A DNA stretch of 22,074 bases from Bacteroidota bacterium (GTDB taxonomy: Bacteria; Bacteroidota; Bacteroidia; NS11-12g; UBA955), in NCBI GenBank assembly GCA_947450015.1, contig CANFUB010000010.1, forward strand, positions 1 to 22,074. The letters run 5' to 3'. Positions 1 to 8,508 of this stretch are shown here, piece after piece. Every line of letters begins with the position of its first letter. Position 1 is the first letter of the stretch. The notes under the pieces are model-generated. The model was not told the origin of the DNA, made no database searches, and worked only from the letters and a program-made list of their open reading frames with translations. The translations under genes and the position numbers were made by a program.

Positions 1-3000
1 GCTACCACCATTAGAAAATGAGATGTTTCCATATGTTACCTTTCGAATAGTTTGCGCTATGCTGCCAGCATAAGAAACGGTACTTTGCGTATTTAAATTA
101 TTGCTTAAATAATGGTCAGGGAAATTATCGGCACCAGCCAAGCTTAATATGCCATTTGCACCAATTGTCAAAGTGCCACCTTCACTCGATCTATTCGCAG
201 TAAAAGTATCTAAGTTCAAAGTTCCTTTAATAATAGAAAGGTTGTTATCAATAACAATGTCATCGGTTAAGCGAAGGGTTCCAGTAAGTTTGTCAATATA
301 TAAATTAGAAAAGGTATTGGCATTTACAGTTTGGTTGCCCGTGCCATTGAAACTAACTGTGCCATTATTACTAAGATAAATGCCATTGTTCGACCAGTTG
401 CCACCAACATATATGATTGATGCCTCGTTGTATAAATAAGTTGAATTGTCGATGATAACATTCCCTGTTACCCATAGCGAATCAAATACAACTACTTCGC
501 CACCATTTGTAATGGTTAAATCACCGTTAACTATTGTTGGGCGGTCGAATGATGCTCGCTCAGTCAGCTTAGTTATAACTAAATTATTGTAGGTCACAGG
601 TGCCACTATTTGCGATTCACCTCCTGAATAAGAAACTGTTCCACTTCCAGCAGTAAAATTGCCAGATGTATGGTTGTAATCGCCTGCGATATTAAGTGTT
701 CCAGAGCCAGTAAAATTAATTGCCCCCGAACCCATGTGTTCCAAGTTGTTTGTTACATAGACTGATCCAGCACCAATTTTTAAGGTAATATCTCTACCCG
801 TTGCAGTATCTCCTAAAAGTAGATGTGTTCCAGCAACAAGTGAACCACCTGTAACGTCGATGGTATGTGAACGCGCAACAGTCCAATTTCCTCTAATACT
901 ACCAGATGTTGTGAGCGATCCGCTGCTAATGGTTAGGGTAACAGCCTGTGCACTTCCAAACCTTAGTACACTGGTTTGTTGAGTAGATGATAGCGTTGGT
1001 TGATTTGTAAATGTTGAAGAGCCTAAGTAGGCAGCATCTGTTGCAGTTGGTACTCTATTGGTCATCGAACTGCCAGACACTGTTGTCCAATTGGATGCAT
1101 TGTTCCAAGCATTGCTAACAGAGCCATTCCATCGCACCACATTGCGTGTGCCTGAACAAGTAAATCTGCCATTGATAGATGAAATATTTGTTTTTTCTAC
1201 ATAATTTAATCCTGTATCCCTGCTATTAAAGCCTAAGCTATCCCAAAGAATACCTGAATTAAATTTATAAAGTGCTAAAAATGGTTCCGAAAATGCATTC
1301 AATTCATTGTTCTCATAATGAAAGCGCAGGGTGGCATTTGAATAGGTACCAGAATTTACTGAAATGTTGTACTCACGAATAAGTGACTCAATTGAAGGGT
1401 CGAAATCTGCAATCTCTCCTATAATTGTTCGTACTGTGACAGATGTTATTCCCGAAGGACTTGTAAAGGTTATTAAATTGTTCGGTCCCTCAAAGGAATA
1501 GGCAGTGCCATTTGTAAAACTATGGCTATGAACAATAGTACCAATAATAATACCGTTACCAGTTCGCGTACTAGTAGTTGTTATAGAAAAACTACCAGTC
1601 GCCATATTGCCAGTTGTCATGGTAATATTTGAAGCAATAACATTGTTGGCCAAGGTTATTTTAATGGCTTGTGATGATTTGTTAACAGTAAGTGTATTGA
1701 ATGTGGTTGTTCCAGTTATTGTTGCAGCATTAATTCCGCGCAATTGAACATCTGAGGTAGCGGGTGTAAAAGTGCCTAAATTATTCCAATGTCTGTATAA
1801 CGAAAATACATAAGAAGAAGCATTAAAGGTAACACCAGTGTTAATGGTAAAATCATTGTTCACGGTAATATTTCCAAGTGGTGTTTTGGTGCCACCATTC
1901 GATAATTCAAGGTTGTGATAAGTTGTACTTACAATGTTTTGATTACTGCTACCATTGTAATTAATCGTATTTGGTACCAATGTGGTTACATCTAATGTGC
2001 CTGTTTTTGTAAATGTATTTGCAATGCCTAAGTTAGAGCTTGTGCCAAGCGAAAGTGTTTTTGTTGCATTAATTGTAACATTATAGAGATTAGCAGTTCC
2101 ACTAAGAATGCTTACGCCATTAAAAGTTGCGGTACCATTGGTAGCACTGAAACTGCCAGTTAATGCAACCGATAACGTTGACAAGACAGTGAAACTATTA
2201 GCAGTGGTAATACTTCCTTCGATACTTAATGAATAGAAGGTAAAGGTAGCACTTCCATTAATGGCTTTTGATGTGCCATTTAATGTCGTCGTGCCAGCTG
2301 AGGCAGAGAATGTGCCGTTGTTTGTAATATTGCCAGATACAGTATAGTTGGCGGTTGAACTGATACTTCCAGAAATGACAAAGTTTGAAAATTCAAAGCC
2401 ATTGCCAGTTAATGTTTTTGAGGCACCTGTCATTGTAACTGTTCCACCTGCAGCATGTGTAAAAATGCCGGGTGCTGTTGTATTTAAATCACCAGAAACA
2501 TTCAAACTTGTGCTTGCATTTGCAGTAATACCAGAGGCAATAAAAGAAAGATTGTAAAAATTGTTGGTCCCTGTGCCTGAGAGGCTCGATGAAATACCAC
2601 TAAAAGTTACAGAAGAAGTGCTGCCTGTAAAGGTGCCATTGTTGATCCAATTGCCTTTAAATGCAAAAATATAGGATGCTCCGTTAAATGTGCAATTTGA
2701 TCCAATTGTGGTAACCCCATTTACAGTAATGTTTTGAGCAGCTGTGTAGGATACTGAAGTTGCACCGCCTGCAGAACTTGTAAAGTTACCAGCAATTGTT
2801 AATGCAGTTGCTGGCATTGTTTTTACCACCGAACCAGTGGTTCCACTAAGAATTAAATTACCATAGGCTGCAGCCCGAATTGTTTGGTTGTTTCCATAAT
2901 ATTCAACATTACTCGTACTAGCAAATGTTAGGGTCGTAAAATTTGAAGGAAATCCATTGGTACCGCCAATTTTTAAACTAGCACCTGCTGCTATGGTAAA

Positions 3001-3891
3001 TGAACCGCCAGTGGTTGATGTCCCACGATTTGCAGTAAATGTGCTTAAATCGAATATGCCTGCATCAATGAAAATTTTCCCACCACTAGTAGAACTCGAA
3101 CTTAAAGATGGAAGGTTGGCAGATAATGATTTTGTTGAACCGCCACTAACGCGCAATGTGCCGTAGGTTAAACTACTACTAACAGTTTGTGCCAACGATG
3201 CTGAAGCATAGTTGACTGTGCTAGAAGCGTTTAATGATTTGGTGCCAGAAAGACTATAGTTTCCAGCAAATGTGGATGCATATACATAGGCAATGCCGGT
3301 TGAATTAATGGTTAAACCACCAGCGCCCGAAACCACATAAGATGCAGTTGGGTTAAAGGTTCCACTAATGGTCATTAGAACACCAACGCTAATGTTGTTA
3401 GCAAGTGTCACCGTGGTGCCTGAATTAATGGTTAAGTTTTTGAAAGTGGTAGCCCCAGTTAAAGTTTGTGAAGTGCCAGAAAAAGTGAGTTTAGCACTCG
3501 AAGAGGTTGCATTATATGTGCCTCCATTTGTCCAATTCCCCTTTAATGTAATTGTTCTTCCACTACTTGCGGTTATTGTTCCATTGCTGTTAATTAGTGC
3601 ATCGCCATTAATGGTTAAATTTTTGGCAATGGTCAGTGTAGCAGCAACTGCTCCCCCTAAGGTTAAATTTTTGCATGAAGATGTTGCTGTAAGTGTAGGT
3701 TGCGAAGCGCCAGTGAAATTTGCGTCACCGATAATCGCATCGACTGTCGAAGAGGGAACACCAGCCGTCCAATTTGACGCAGTGCTCCAGTTTGTACTTG
3801 TGGTTCCTTTCCATGACGTTTGGGCGGCAATTTGCACATGCCCCCAAACAACCATAGTAAGGACTACAAGAATCCTGAGTTGAATTTTCAT
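1..3891 (-). CDS. Giant secreted beta-repeat surface protein, 3' end outside window
   Basis: Reading the minus strand from the ATG at 3891 gives 1297 codons with no stop to the window edge, so the C-terminus is missing. Residues 1-24 look like a signal peptide (basic start, hydrophobic core, AAQ before the mature part). The mature protein opens with a Trp-rich head module, W27-x-G then NW41 and GVP at 44-46. At least a dozen degenerate repeats follow, each with a GTF/VTF-x-G strand pair and an F/Y-x-NLxI strand (for example at residues 150 and 343), on average about 90 residues apart and rich in Thr, Ser, Asn and Gly. Residues about 778-917 are a non-repeat segment, and a second Trp head module starts at W921 before the repeats resume. 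Such proteins in Bacteroidota are usually type IX secretion cargo or adhesins, but the sorting domain would lie beyond the window. Exact function unknown. Confidence 0.88.
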   Translation of the reverse strand, partial: MKIQLRILVVLTMVVWGHVQIAAQTSWKGTTSTNWSTASNWTAGVPSSTVDAIIGDANFTGASQPTLTATSSCKNLTLGGAVAATLTIAKNLTINGDALINSNGTITASSGRTITLKGNWTNGGTYNATSSSAKLTFSGTSQTLTGATTFKNLTINSGTTVTLANNISVGVLMTISGTFNPTASYVVSGAGGLTINSTGIAYVYASTFAGNYSLSGTKSLNASSTVNYASASLAQTVSSSLTYGTLRVSGGSTKSLSANLPSLSSSSTSGGKIFIDAGIFDLSTFTANRGTSTTGGSFTIAAGASLKIGGTNGFPSNFTTLTFASTSNVEYYGNNQTIRAAAYGNLILSGTTGSVVKTMPATALTIAGNFTSSAGGATSVSYTAAQNITVNGVTTIGSNCTFNGASYIFAFKGNWINNGTFTGSTSSVTFSGISSSLSGTGTNNFYNLSFIASGITANASTSLNVSGDLNTTAPGIFTHAAGGTVTMTGASKTLTGNGFEFSNFVISGSISSTANYTVSGNITNNGTFSASAGTTTLNGTSKAINGSATFTFYSLSIEGSITTANSFTVLSTLSVALTGSFSATNGTATFNGVSILSGTANLYNVTINATKTLSLGTSSNLGIANTFTKTGTLDVTTLVPNTINYNGSSNQNIVSTTYHNLELSNGGTKTPLGNITVNNDFTINTGVTFNASSYVFSLYRHWNNLGTFTPATSDVQLRGINAATITGTTTFNTLTVNKSSQAIKITLANNVIASNITMTTGNMATGSFSITTTSTRTGNGIIIGTIVHSHSFTNGTAYSFEGPNNLITFTSPSGITSVTVRTIIGEIADFDPSIESLIREYNISVNSGTYSNATLRFHYENNELNAFSEPFLALYKFNSGILWDSLGFNSRDTGLNYVEKTNISSINGRFTCSGTRNVVRWNGSVSNAWNNASNWTTVSGSSMTNRVPTATDAAYLGSSTFTNQPTLSSTQQTSVLRFGSAQAVTLTISSGSLTTSGSIRGNWTVARSHTIDVTGGSLVAGTHLLLGDTATGRDITLKIGAGSVYVTNNLEHMGSGAINFTGSGTLNIAGDYNHTSGNFTAGSGTVSYSGGESQIVAPVTYNNLVITKLTERASFDRPTIVNGDLTITNGGEVVVFDSLWVTGNVIIDNSTYLYNEASIIYVGGNWSNNGIYLSNNGTVSFNGTGNQTVNANTFSNLYIDKLTGTLRLTDDIVIDNNLSIIKGTLNLDTFTANRSSEGGTLTIGANGILSLAGADNFPDHYLSNNLNTQSTVSYAGSIAQTIRKVTYGNISFSNGGS

Positions 3892-4311
3892 GTATTGTAT
3901 GTTTGTATAGTTCTATTTTGCGCATGTTTTTTAAATCGCTCTCCTAAAGCTTTTTAATCGACATTAATTTATGATCAAATTGAGTAAAAATACATATAAG
4001 TAATTAAACTTATGATTATCAAATGATTATAATCAAAGATAGAAAATTATTGGTTTTGCAACATTGACAAAACAGAATACGGATTAAGTTGTTGAAAATC
4101 AGTGCAATAAAAATGATTTATTTTTAAATCAATGTTTTATTAGCAGCAATAATGGCGAAATTGATGATTAAAGTCAGTTTTTGAGGTGTTGGATATTTTA
4201 TTATTGTTGAAATAAGTAAAAATACTCTTAAACATTTCTTTTTGAGCCTATTTAATGCATAAAAAAAGGCCAATGAAGGCCTTTTCAAATATGTTTTTAT
4301 TCGTAATTGGT
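3892..4311. other. AT-rich intergenic region
   Basis: This stretch of about 420 bases lies upstream of the giant repeat protein gene and downstream of the 4312-4713 gene. I see no credible gene in it. It holds an intrinsic terminator near its right end (4261-4285) and a perfect 12-base palindrome TGATTATAATCA at 4024-4035. No TAnnTTTG promoter element is visible on the minus strand close to the start codon at 3891, so the promoter of the giant gene is not identified. Confidence 0.6.
4261..4285 (-). terminator. Intrinsic terminator of the 4312-4713 gene
   Basis: Read on the minus strand, AAAAGGCC (4285-4278), a six-base loop and GGCCTTTT (4271-4264) form an eight-base-pair hairpin whose 3' arm runs into seven T residues (4267-4261). 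It lies 26 bases after the stop codon of the minus-strand gene ending at 4312. The stem is symmetric, so it may also act weakly on the plus strand. Confidence 0.85.
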
Positions 4312-4713
4312 TTATACCGTTCTCGATTGTTTAATGTGTTTTAATAGCCATCCATGCGCTTTGTCCTGAATGTCGAAACACTGAGTAGGGTAGAATAAAC
4401 TAATAAATTTAATATAGATGTTTGTTTTAATTCTTTGGCCCAGTGATTTTACAACAATGGCCTCTGCTAATATGGAATCTTTGCGTTTTTTGTTTTCATT
4501 GATCACCTCAATTCTGGCTTCTTCAGTAATAATGGTATTATGACCAATAATTAATAATTTCGCATATGAGCGGTCTTCGGTAACAGCATCTAAAAGTTCA
4601 TAAAGTTGTGCCACGTCTTTTTTTGACACAATAACGTTGTCGTTATATTGTATTTCTACAATATACTCATCGAACATTTTTATTGATTTTAAGATTGGCT
4701 TATTTAAATCCAT
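4312..4713 (-). CDS. Conserved hypothetical protein, STAS/SpoIIAA-like fold suspected
   Basis: The protein has 133 residues and no signal peptide or membrane segment, so it is probably cytoplasmic. The layout suggests alternating strands and helices: an N-terminal strand pair (EYIVEIQYNDNVIV), a helix, a hydrophobic strand (AKLLIIGHN), then an EEARIEVINENKKRKDS helix and a second strand (AEAIVVKSL). This resembles small Bacteroidota proteins with a STAS- or SpoIIAA-like fold, but that is recognition by pattern only and no catalytic residue can be named. It is monocistronic, with its own terminator at 4261-4285. The ATG at 4713 is the first start in frame; no consensus -7 element is visible before it. 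Confidence 0.75.
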   Translation of the reverse strand: MDLNKPILKSIKMFDEYIVEIQYNDNVIVSKKDVAQLYELLDAVTEDRSYAKLLIIGHNTIITEEARIEVINENKKRKDSILAEAIVVKSLGQRIKTNIYIKFISLFYPTQCFDIQDKAHGWLLKHIKQSRTV

Positions 4714-4844
4714 TTTACCGTCATTTCAGAATATAAATGATTATAAATCTGTGATAACAAATTTAAAGTAAAAATTCGAAATTAAATTAAATTCCCAAAA
4801 CTATCGGCTAAGTAACTGATAATGAGTGGTTATTAATTTGACTC

Positions 4845-5096
4845 CTATTGGTCAGAAACAGCAGCTTTGATATAATAATCTTTGAAAAGCTTTCTGAATT
4901 TGTTCTTAATGGTGGTGTCTTCCTTTTCCCTCTGCTTGTAGAAGTTGATGATCTCTTTTTGCTTGAGAATCAAGGTTTTTTTGGTTTTCAATCTAGACTG
5001 TAGTTTTTTCTGTCCTTTGATTGAATTTTCGATAAGGCGTGTAATCTCATCAACCTTACCCTTCTTTTCAGAAGTGTTAGTTATAATGTATCTCAT
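4845..5096 (-). CDS. Small basic coiled-coil hypothetical protein
   Basis: I start this gene at the ATG at 5096, giving 83 residues. An upstream in-frame ATG at 5174 would add 26 residues of poly-A/T-derived Lys, Phe and Leu that look like translated intergenic DNA. The protein is highly charged and Lys-rich. From about residue 12 to 75 it lacks helix breakers and shows spaced hydrophobics (IxxLIEN, LILKQKEII), consistent with one long helix or coiled coil. No family is recognised. It is not obviously in an operon: the next minus-strand gene starts 131 bases downstream, and lepA is divergent upstream. It could be a nucleic-acid-binding or structural peptide, but nothing in the sequence proves a function. 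Confidence 0.5.
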   Translation of the reverse strand: MRYIITNTSEKKGKVDEITRLIENSIKGQKKLQSRLKTKKTLILKQKEIINFYKQREKEDTTIKNKFRKLFKDYYIKAAVSDQ

Positions 5097-5423
5097 AGTA
5101 AATAGTTTGTTGCAAAAAAACAATAATTTATTCAAAAAAAAAAGATAAAATTTATTTTTAAATGTTTTTTTCATAAAACGCTGTAAAGGAAAGGTGTTTT
5201 TAATTAATGTTTAAAAGGCTTTAAATGAAGTAGAAGGGAAGAGAAATAATTTAAAATTTATTTTTTGCCATGTTTTATTTGGACATTATATGCCCCTTTC
5301 ATGTCGACAAATGAAATTTTTATTTACTAAAAAAGAAGCTTAAAAATGAAATAAAATTTACACTTTTCGCTGCCTTATTTATTGAAAATTCTATTTGCAA
5401 ATCCTTACCTTTGCACACTTTTT
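5097..5423. other. AT-rich divergent intergenic region upstream of lepA
   Basis: The region separates the small minus-strand coiled-coil gene from lepA. It is rich in A and T runs. The recognisable signals are the lepA promoter at its right end (5382-5413) and a short imperfect hairpin at 5297-5316 (arms TTTCAT and ATGAAA around GTCGACAA), too weak to call a terminator. No further gene is visible. Confidence 0.5.
5382..5413 (+). promoter_or_regulatory. Predicted Bacteroidota-type promoter of lepA
   Basis: A perfect -7 element TACCTTTG (5406-5413) is preceded by TTG at 5382-5384 with a 21-base spacer, matching the TTG-N19..23-TAnnTTTG pattern of the Bacteroidota primary sigma factor. Transcription would begin about 5-7 bases after the TTTG, at or just before the lepA ATG at 5424, so the mRNA would have almost no leader. 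Confidence 0.7.
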
Positions 5424-7214
5424 ATGCAACACCTCAGGAATTTTTGTATCATCGCCCACATCGATCATGGTAAAAGCACGCTAGCCGACCGCTTGCTTGA
5501 ATATACCGAAACTGTCTCAAAGCGAGATATGATGGCGCAGGTTTTGGATAACATGGACCTTGAAAGAGAAAGAGGTATTACAATTAAAAGTCACGCTATC
5601 CAAATGAACTATGTTTTGGATGGTCAATCTTATGTGCTAAATTTAATTGATACCCCCGGTCACGTTGATTTTAGTTATGAAGTGAGCAGAAGTATTGCTG
5701 CTTGCGAAGGTGCTTTGTTAATTGTAGATGCCTCTCAGGGTATACAAGCCCAAACCATCAGCAACCTTTACCTTGCAATAGAACACAACCTTGAAATAAT
5801 ACCAATCCTCAATAAAATGGATTTACCAGGCGCAATGCCAGAGGAAGTAAAAGACCAAATTGTAGATTTAATCGGCTGTGATCGCGATAAAATTATTGCT
5901 GCTAGTGGTAAAACAGGTATGGGTGTGCATGATATTTTAAGAGCCATTGTTGAACGTGTACCACATCCGCAAGGCAATATCAATGCACCCTTGAAAGCGC
6001 TGATTTTCGATTCTGTATTTAATTCTTTTAGAGGAATTATTGCTTACTACAAAGTAATTGATGGCAAGATGTCGAAAGGTGAAATTGTCAAATTCATGAA
6101 CACCGACAAAGAATATGGTGCCGATGAAGTTGGTGTTTTGCGTTTGGAGATGGAGCCCCGTCAAGAAGTATTAGCAGGCGATGTTGGGTATATTATTACG
6201 GGTATCAAACAAGCAAAAGAAGTTAAAGTTGGTGATACAATTACCAGTTACGTTAATCCTACAGCCGAGGCTATTAAAGGATTTGAAGATGTTAAACCAA
6301 TGGTATTCGCAGGTATTTATCCTGTTGATACAGAGGATTACGAAGAACTTCGCGACAGCATGTCGAAATTGCAACTGAATGATGCTTCTCTCGTATTCGA
6401 GCCAGAAAGTTCGGCTGCATTAGGCTTTGGTTTTCGTTGTGGATTCCTTGGTATGCTGCACATGGAAATCATCCAAGAGCGTTTAGAGCGTGAGTTCGGA
6501 ATGACAGTTATTACAACCGTTCCCAACGTTTCTTACAAGGCCTATACCACCAAAGGTGAAATGCTGGAAGTGAATAACCCAAGCGACTTGCCCGATCCAA
6601 GTACCATTGATTATGTTGAAGAACCATACATCAATGCAACAATTATCACTGCCTCCGAATATGTAGGCAATGTGATTGCGCTCTGTATGGATAAAAGGGG
6701 CATGATTAAAAACCAAGTGTATTTAACAACGAATAGGGTTGAATTAACTTTTGAAATGCCTTTGGCCGAAGTTGTATTTGATTTTTACGATAAATTAAAA
6801 TCGATAAGTCGCGGTTATGCTTCTTTCGATTATGCGCCTACTGGCTATAAATTATCCCACTTAGTGAAAATGGACATCATGTTGAACAAAGACCCTGTTG
6901 ATGCATTGTCTTCCATTATTCATAGAGATAGGGCTTACGACCTTGGTAAAAAAATCTGTAAAAAGTTGAGAGAGTTAATCCCGCGTCAACAATTTGATAT
7001 TGCCATTCAAGCTTCTATTGGGGCAAAGATTATCGCAAGAGAATCTTTGAGTGCTTTAAGAAAAGATGTGACTGCCAAATGTTATGGTGGTGATATTAGC
7101 CGTAAACGTAAATTATTGGAAAAACAAAAAGAAGGTAAAAAGCGCATGCGTCAAGTTGGTAACGTAGAAATACCGCAATCAGCGTTTATGGCAGTGCTTA
7201 AGCTGGATGATTGA
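5424..7214 (+). CDS. lepA: Elongation factor 4 (LepA), ribosomal back-translocase GTPase
   Basis: LepA is a ribosome-binding translational GTPase involved in initiation fidelity and rescue of stalled or mistranslocated ribosomes. The G-domain motifs are all present: G1 AHIDHGKST (residues 11-19), G2 in RERGITIK, G3 DTPGHVDF from D76, G4 NKMD from N130. Domain II, the EF-G-like domains III and V, and the LepA-specific basic C-terminal region (GGDISRKRKLLEKQKEGKKRM part) follow. The start is the ATG at 5424, giving 596 residues, the usual family length, with the family-typical N-terminus MxHxRNFCIIAHIDHGKS. An in-frame ATG at 5382 would add 14 residues but lies upstream of the -7 element and so would not be transcribed. 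The gene appears monocistronic with its own promoter. Confidence 0.98.
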   Translation: MQHLRNFCIIAHIDHGKSTLADRLLEYTETVSKRDMMAQVLDNMDLERERGITIKSHAIQMNYVLDGQSYVLNLIDTPGHVDFSYEVSRSIAACEGALLIVDASQGIQAQTISNLYLAIEHNLEIIPILNKMDLPGAMPEEVKDQIVDLIGCDRDKIIAASGKTGMGVHDILRAIVERVPHPQGNINAPLKALIFDSVFNSFRGIIAYYKVIDGKMSKGEIVKFMNTDKEYGADEVGVLRLEMEPRQEVLAGDVGYIITGIKQAKEVKVGDTITSYVNPTAEAIKGFEDVKPMVFAGIYPVDTEDYEELRDSMSKLQLNDASLVFEPESSAALGFGFRCGFLGMLHMEIIQERLEREFGMTVITTVPNVSYKAYTTKGEMLEVNNPSDLPDPSTIDYVEEPYINATIITASEYVGNVIALCMDKRGMIKNQVYLTTNRVELTFEMPLAEVVFDFYDKLKSISRGYASFDYAPTGYKLSHLVKMDIMLNKDPVDALSSIIHRDRAYDLGKKICKKLRELIPRQQFDIAIQASIGAKIIARESLSALRKDVTAKCYGGDISRKRKLLEKQKEGKKRMRQVGNVEIPQSAFMAVLKLDD

Positions 7215-7291
7215 TCCATTTAAGTCCAATTTATCTTACTTCTGTTGATTAACGAATACAATGCCATGTACCTTATCGGTAAAGTTAGGCT

Positions 7292-7299
7292 TAAATTTG
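7292..7299 (+). promoter_or_regulatory. Predicted -7 promoter element of the MFS gene
   Basis: TAAATTTG fits the TAnnTTTG consensus and lies 18 bases before the TTG start codon at 7318. No convincing TTG -33 element is seen at the expected distance. The position supports transcription separate from lepA, although read-through is possible because no terminator is visible after lepA. Confidence 0.5.
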
Positions 7300-7317
7300 C
7301 GACCAACTAATTGACCC

Positions 7318-8481
7318 TTGCGTATTTTTAAAGCTTATCCCATCCAATTTTGGAAATTGTGCATTGGCTGCTTGATTTTTTTTAGCAGTTTTACAATGGT
7401 TATTCCCGATCTACCCGTTTTGTTAGAAAGCATAGGCGGTAAGCCCTATACATGGTTGATTATTCCATCTTTTGCAATCATTGCGCTAATCGGTCGCCCA
7501 TACAGTGGTAAATTATCTGATCACATTGGTCGCGTTTGGGTTATGTGCATTGGCGCGGTGGTAACCACCTTGGCGTGCTTTTTTTATATTTTTATTCCCT
7601 TTGCATTTTTGTTTTTTGTGAACCGTGGCTTTCATGGTATCTGCGCTGGTTTTACACCCACTGGTTTTACGGCTTACGCAGACGATGTCGTGCCGTTGAC
7701 AAAAAGGGGAGAAGCCATGGGAATTGTTGGTATTTGTAATAATATAGGCAATGCCATTGGCTGGGTGATTGGTAGCAAATGCACCGAACTTTTTGGGATT
7801 AATGCAATGTTTCAGATAGCGGCCTTGCTTGGTTTTATTTCGCTTTTGATTTTTATGACACTCAAAGAACACAGTGTCGTAAAACAAAAGTTTAAGTTGA
7901 GTATGCTTAAACTAAAGAAAGATGAGCTATTCGAAAAGCGCGTCATTATTCCGGGAGTGGTATTGTTGCTTACTGCCTTTTCATCGGGAGGGATATTGGC
8001 TTTAATAGCCGATTTTACACACCATGTAGGCATTGCGAACAAAGGCGCTTATATGGCCATTTATATTTTGTCGTCGTTGGTGATTCGCTTTTTAGCAGGG
8101 CGGTGGAGCGACCAATACGGCAGAAAGAAAATTGCGTTGTATGGTGCTGTTGCTTTGGGGTTGAGTATGCTGATTTTAGCATTTACAGAAGGCACCACTT
8201 TGTATATTTTGTCTTCGGTATTTTTTGGAGTTGGTTTCGGTTTGTTATCGCCTTCGCTCTTCGCATGGACCGTTGATTTATCTGAAGAAGGCAAGAAAGG
8301 GAAGGCTGTAGGCACCTTGTTTATTTTCTTGGAAATTGGCATCATTCTAGGCTCTTCCGTTTGCGGACTGTTATACAATAACCAAGTACAGAACTTTAAA
8401 ATGGCTTTTGTTATTTGTGCTATACTAGCCTTTCTATCTGTGTTCCTTGTGATAGAGAAGCGAAAAAAACAACTAGTTTAA
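7318..8481 (+). CDS. MFS transporter (drug/sugar-type efflux permease)
   Basis: This is a 387-residue major facilitator superfamily protein of the inner membrane with about twelve hydrophobic segments, the usual family size. Motif A appears in both halves: GKLSDHIGR in the loop after TM2 and GRWSDQYGRKK in the matching loop after TM8. The central loop (residues about 187-210) is basic and Lys-rich, as expected for the cytoplasmic side. The start is a TTG at 7318: the preceding in-frame codon but one is TGA, and the first ATG (residue 26) lies inside TM1, so a later start would destroy the first membrane helix. The substrate cannot be predicted; the family includes multidrug and sugar exporters. 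It is probably transcribed from the -7 element at 7292-7299. Confidence 0.93.
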   Translation: MRIFKAYPIQFWKLCIGCLIFFSSFTMVIPDLPVLLESIGGKPYTWLIIPSFAIIALIGRPYSGKLSDHIGRVWVMCIGAVVTTLACFFYIFIPFAFLFFVNRGFHGICAGFTPTGFTAYADDVVPLTKRGEAMGIVGICNNIGNAIGWVIGSKCTELFGINAMFQIAALLGFISLLIFMTLKEHSVVKQKFKLSMLKLKKDELFEKRVIIPGVVLLLTAFSSGGILALIADFTHHVGIANKGAYMAIYILSSLVIRFLAGRWSDQYGRKKIALYGAVALGLSMLILAFTEGTTLYILSSVFFGVGFGLLSPSLFAWTVDLSEEGKKGKAVGTLFIFLEIGIILGSSVCGLLYNNQVQNFKMAFVICAILAFLSVFLVIEKRKKQLV

Positions 8482-8496
8482 TTCCAATTATAATTC

Positions 8497-8504
8497 TACC
8501 TTTG
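8497..8504 (+). promoter_or_regulatory. Predicted -7 promoter element, start codon 4 bases downstream
   Basis: TACCTTTG is identical to the lepA -7 element and lies in the 27-base gap between the MFS gene and the next gene. Only four bases separate it from the ATG at 8509, so a transcript would begin at or near the start codon. No clear -33 TTG is present. Confidence 0.55.
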
Positions 8505-8508
8505 ATAA

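Noticed and set aside
149..3883. Several plus-strand open frames (149-379, 2348-2557, 2957-3166, 3368-3883)
   Set aside because: They are antisense to the uninterrupted minus-strand frame of the giant repeat protein, lack coherent domain features, and arise from its Thr/Asn/Gly-rich codons.
1..3891. Repeated short DNA words such as TTAATGGTTAA that might suggest a CRISPR or satellite array
   Set aside because: The repeats are degenerate, unevenly spaced and in frame with recurring NLTI-type protein strands; they reflect protein repeats, not a spacer array.
5297..5316. Hairpin TTTCAT-GTCGACAA-ATGAAA as a terminator
   Set aside because: The stem is short and AT-only, and no plus-strand gene ends before it.
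5382..5423. Upstream ATG giving a 610-residue LepA
   Set aside because: It lies upstream of the -7 element and adds residues absent from the family; the ATG at 5424 matches the conserved N-terminus.
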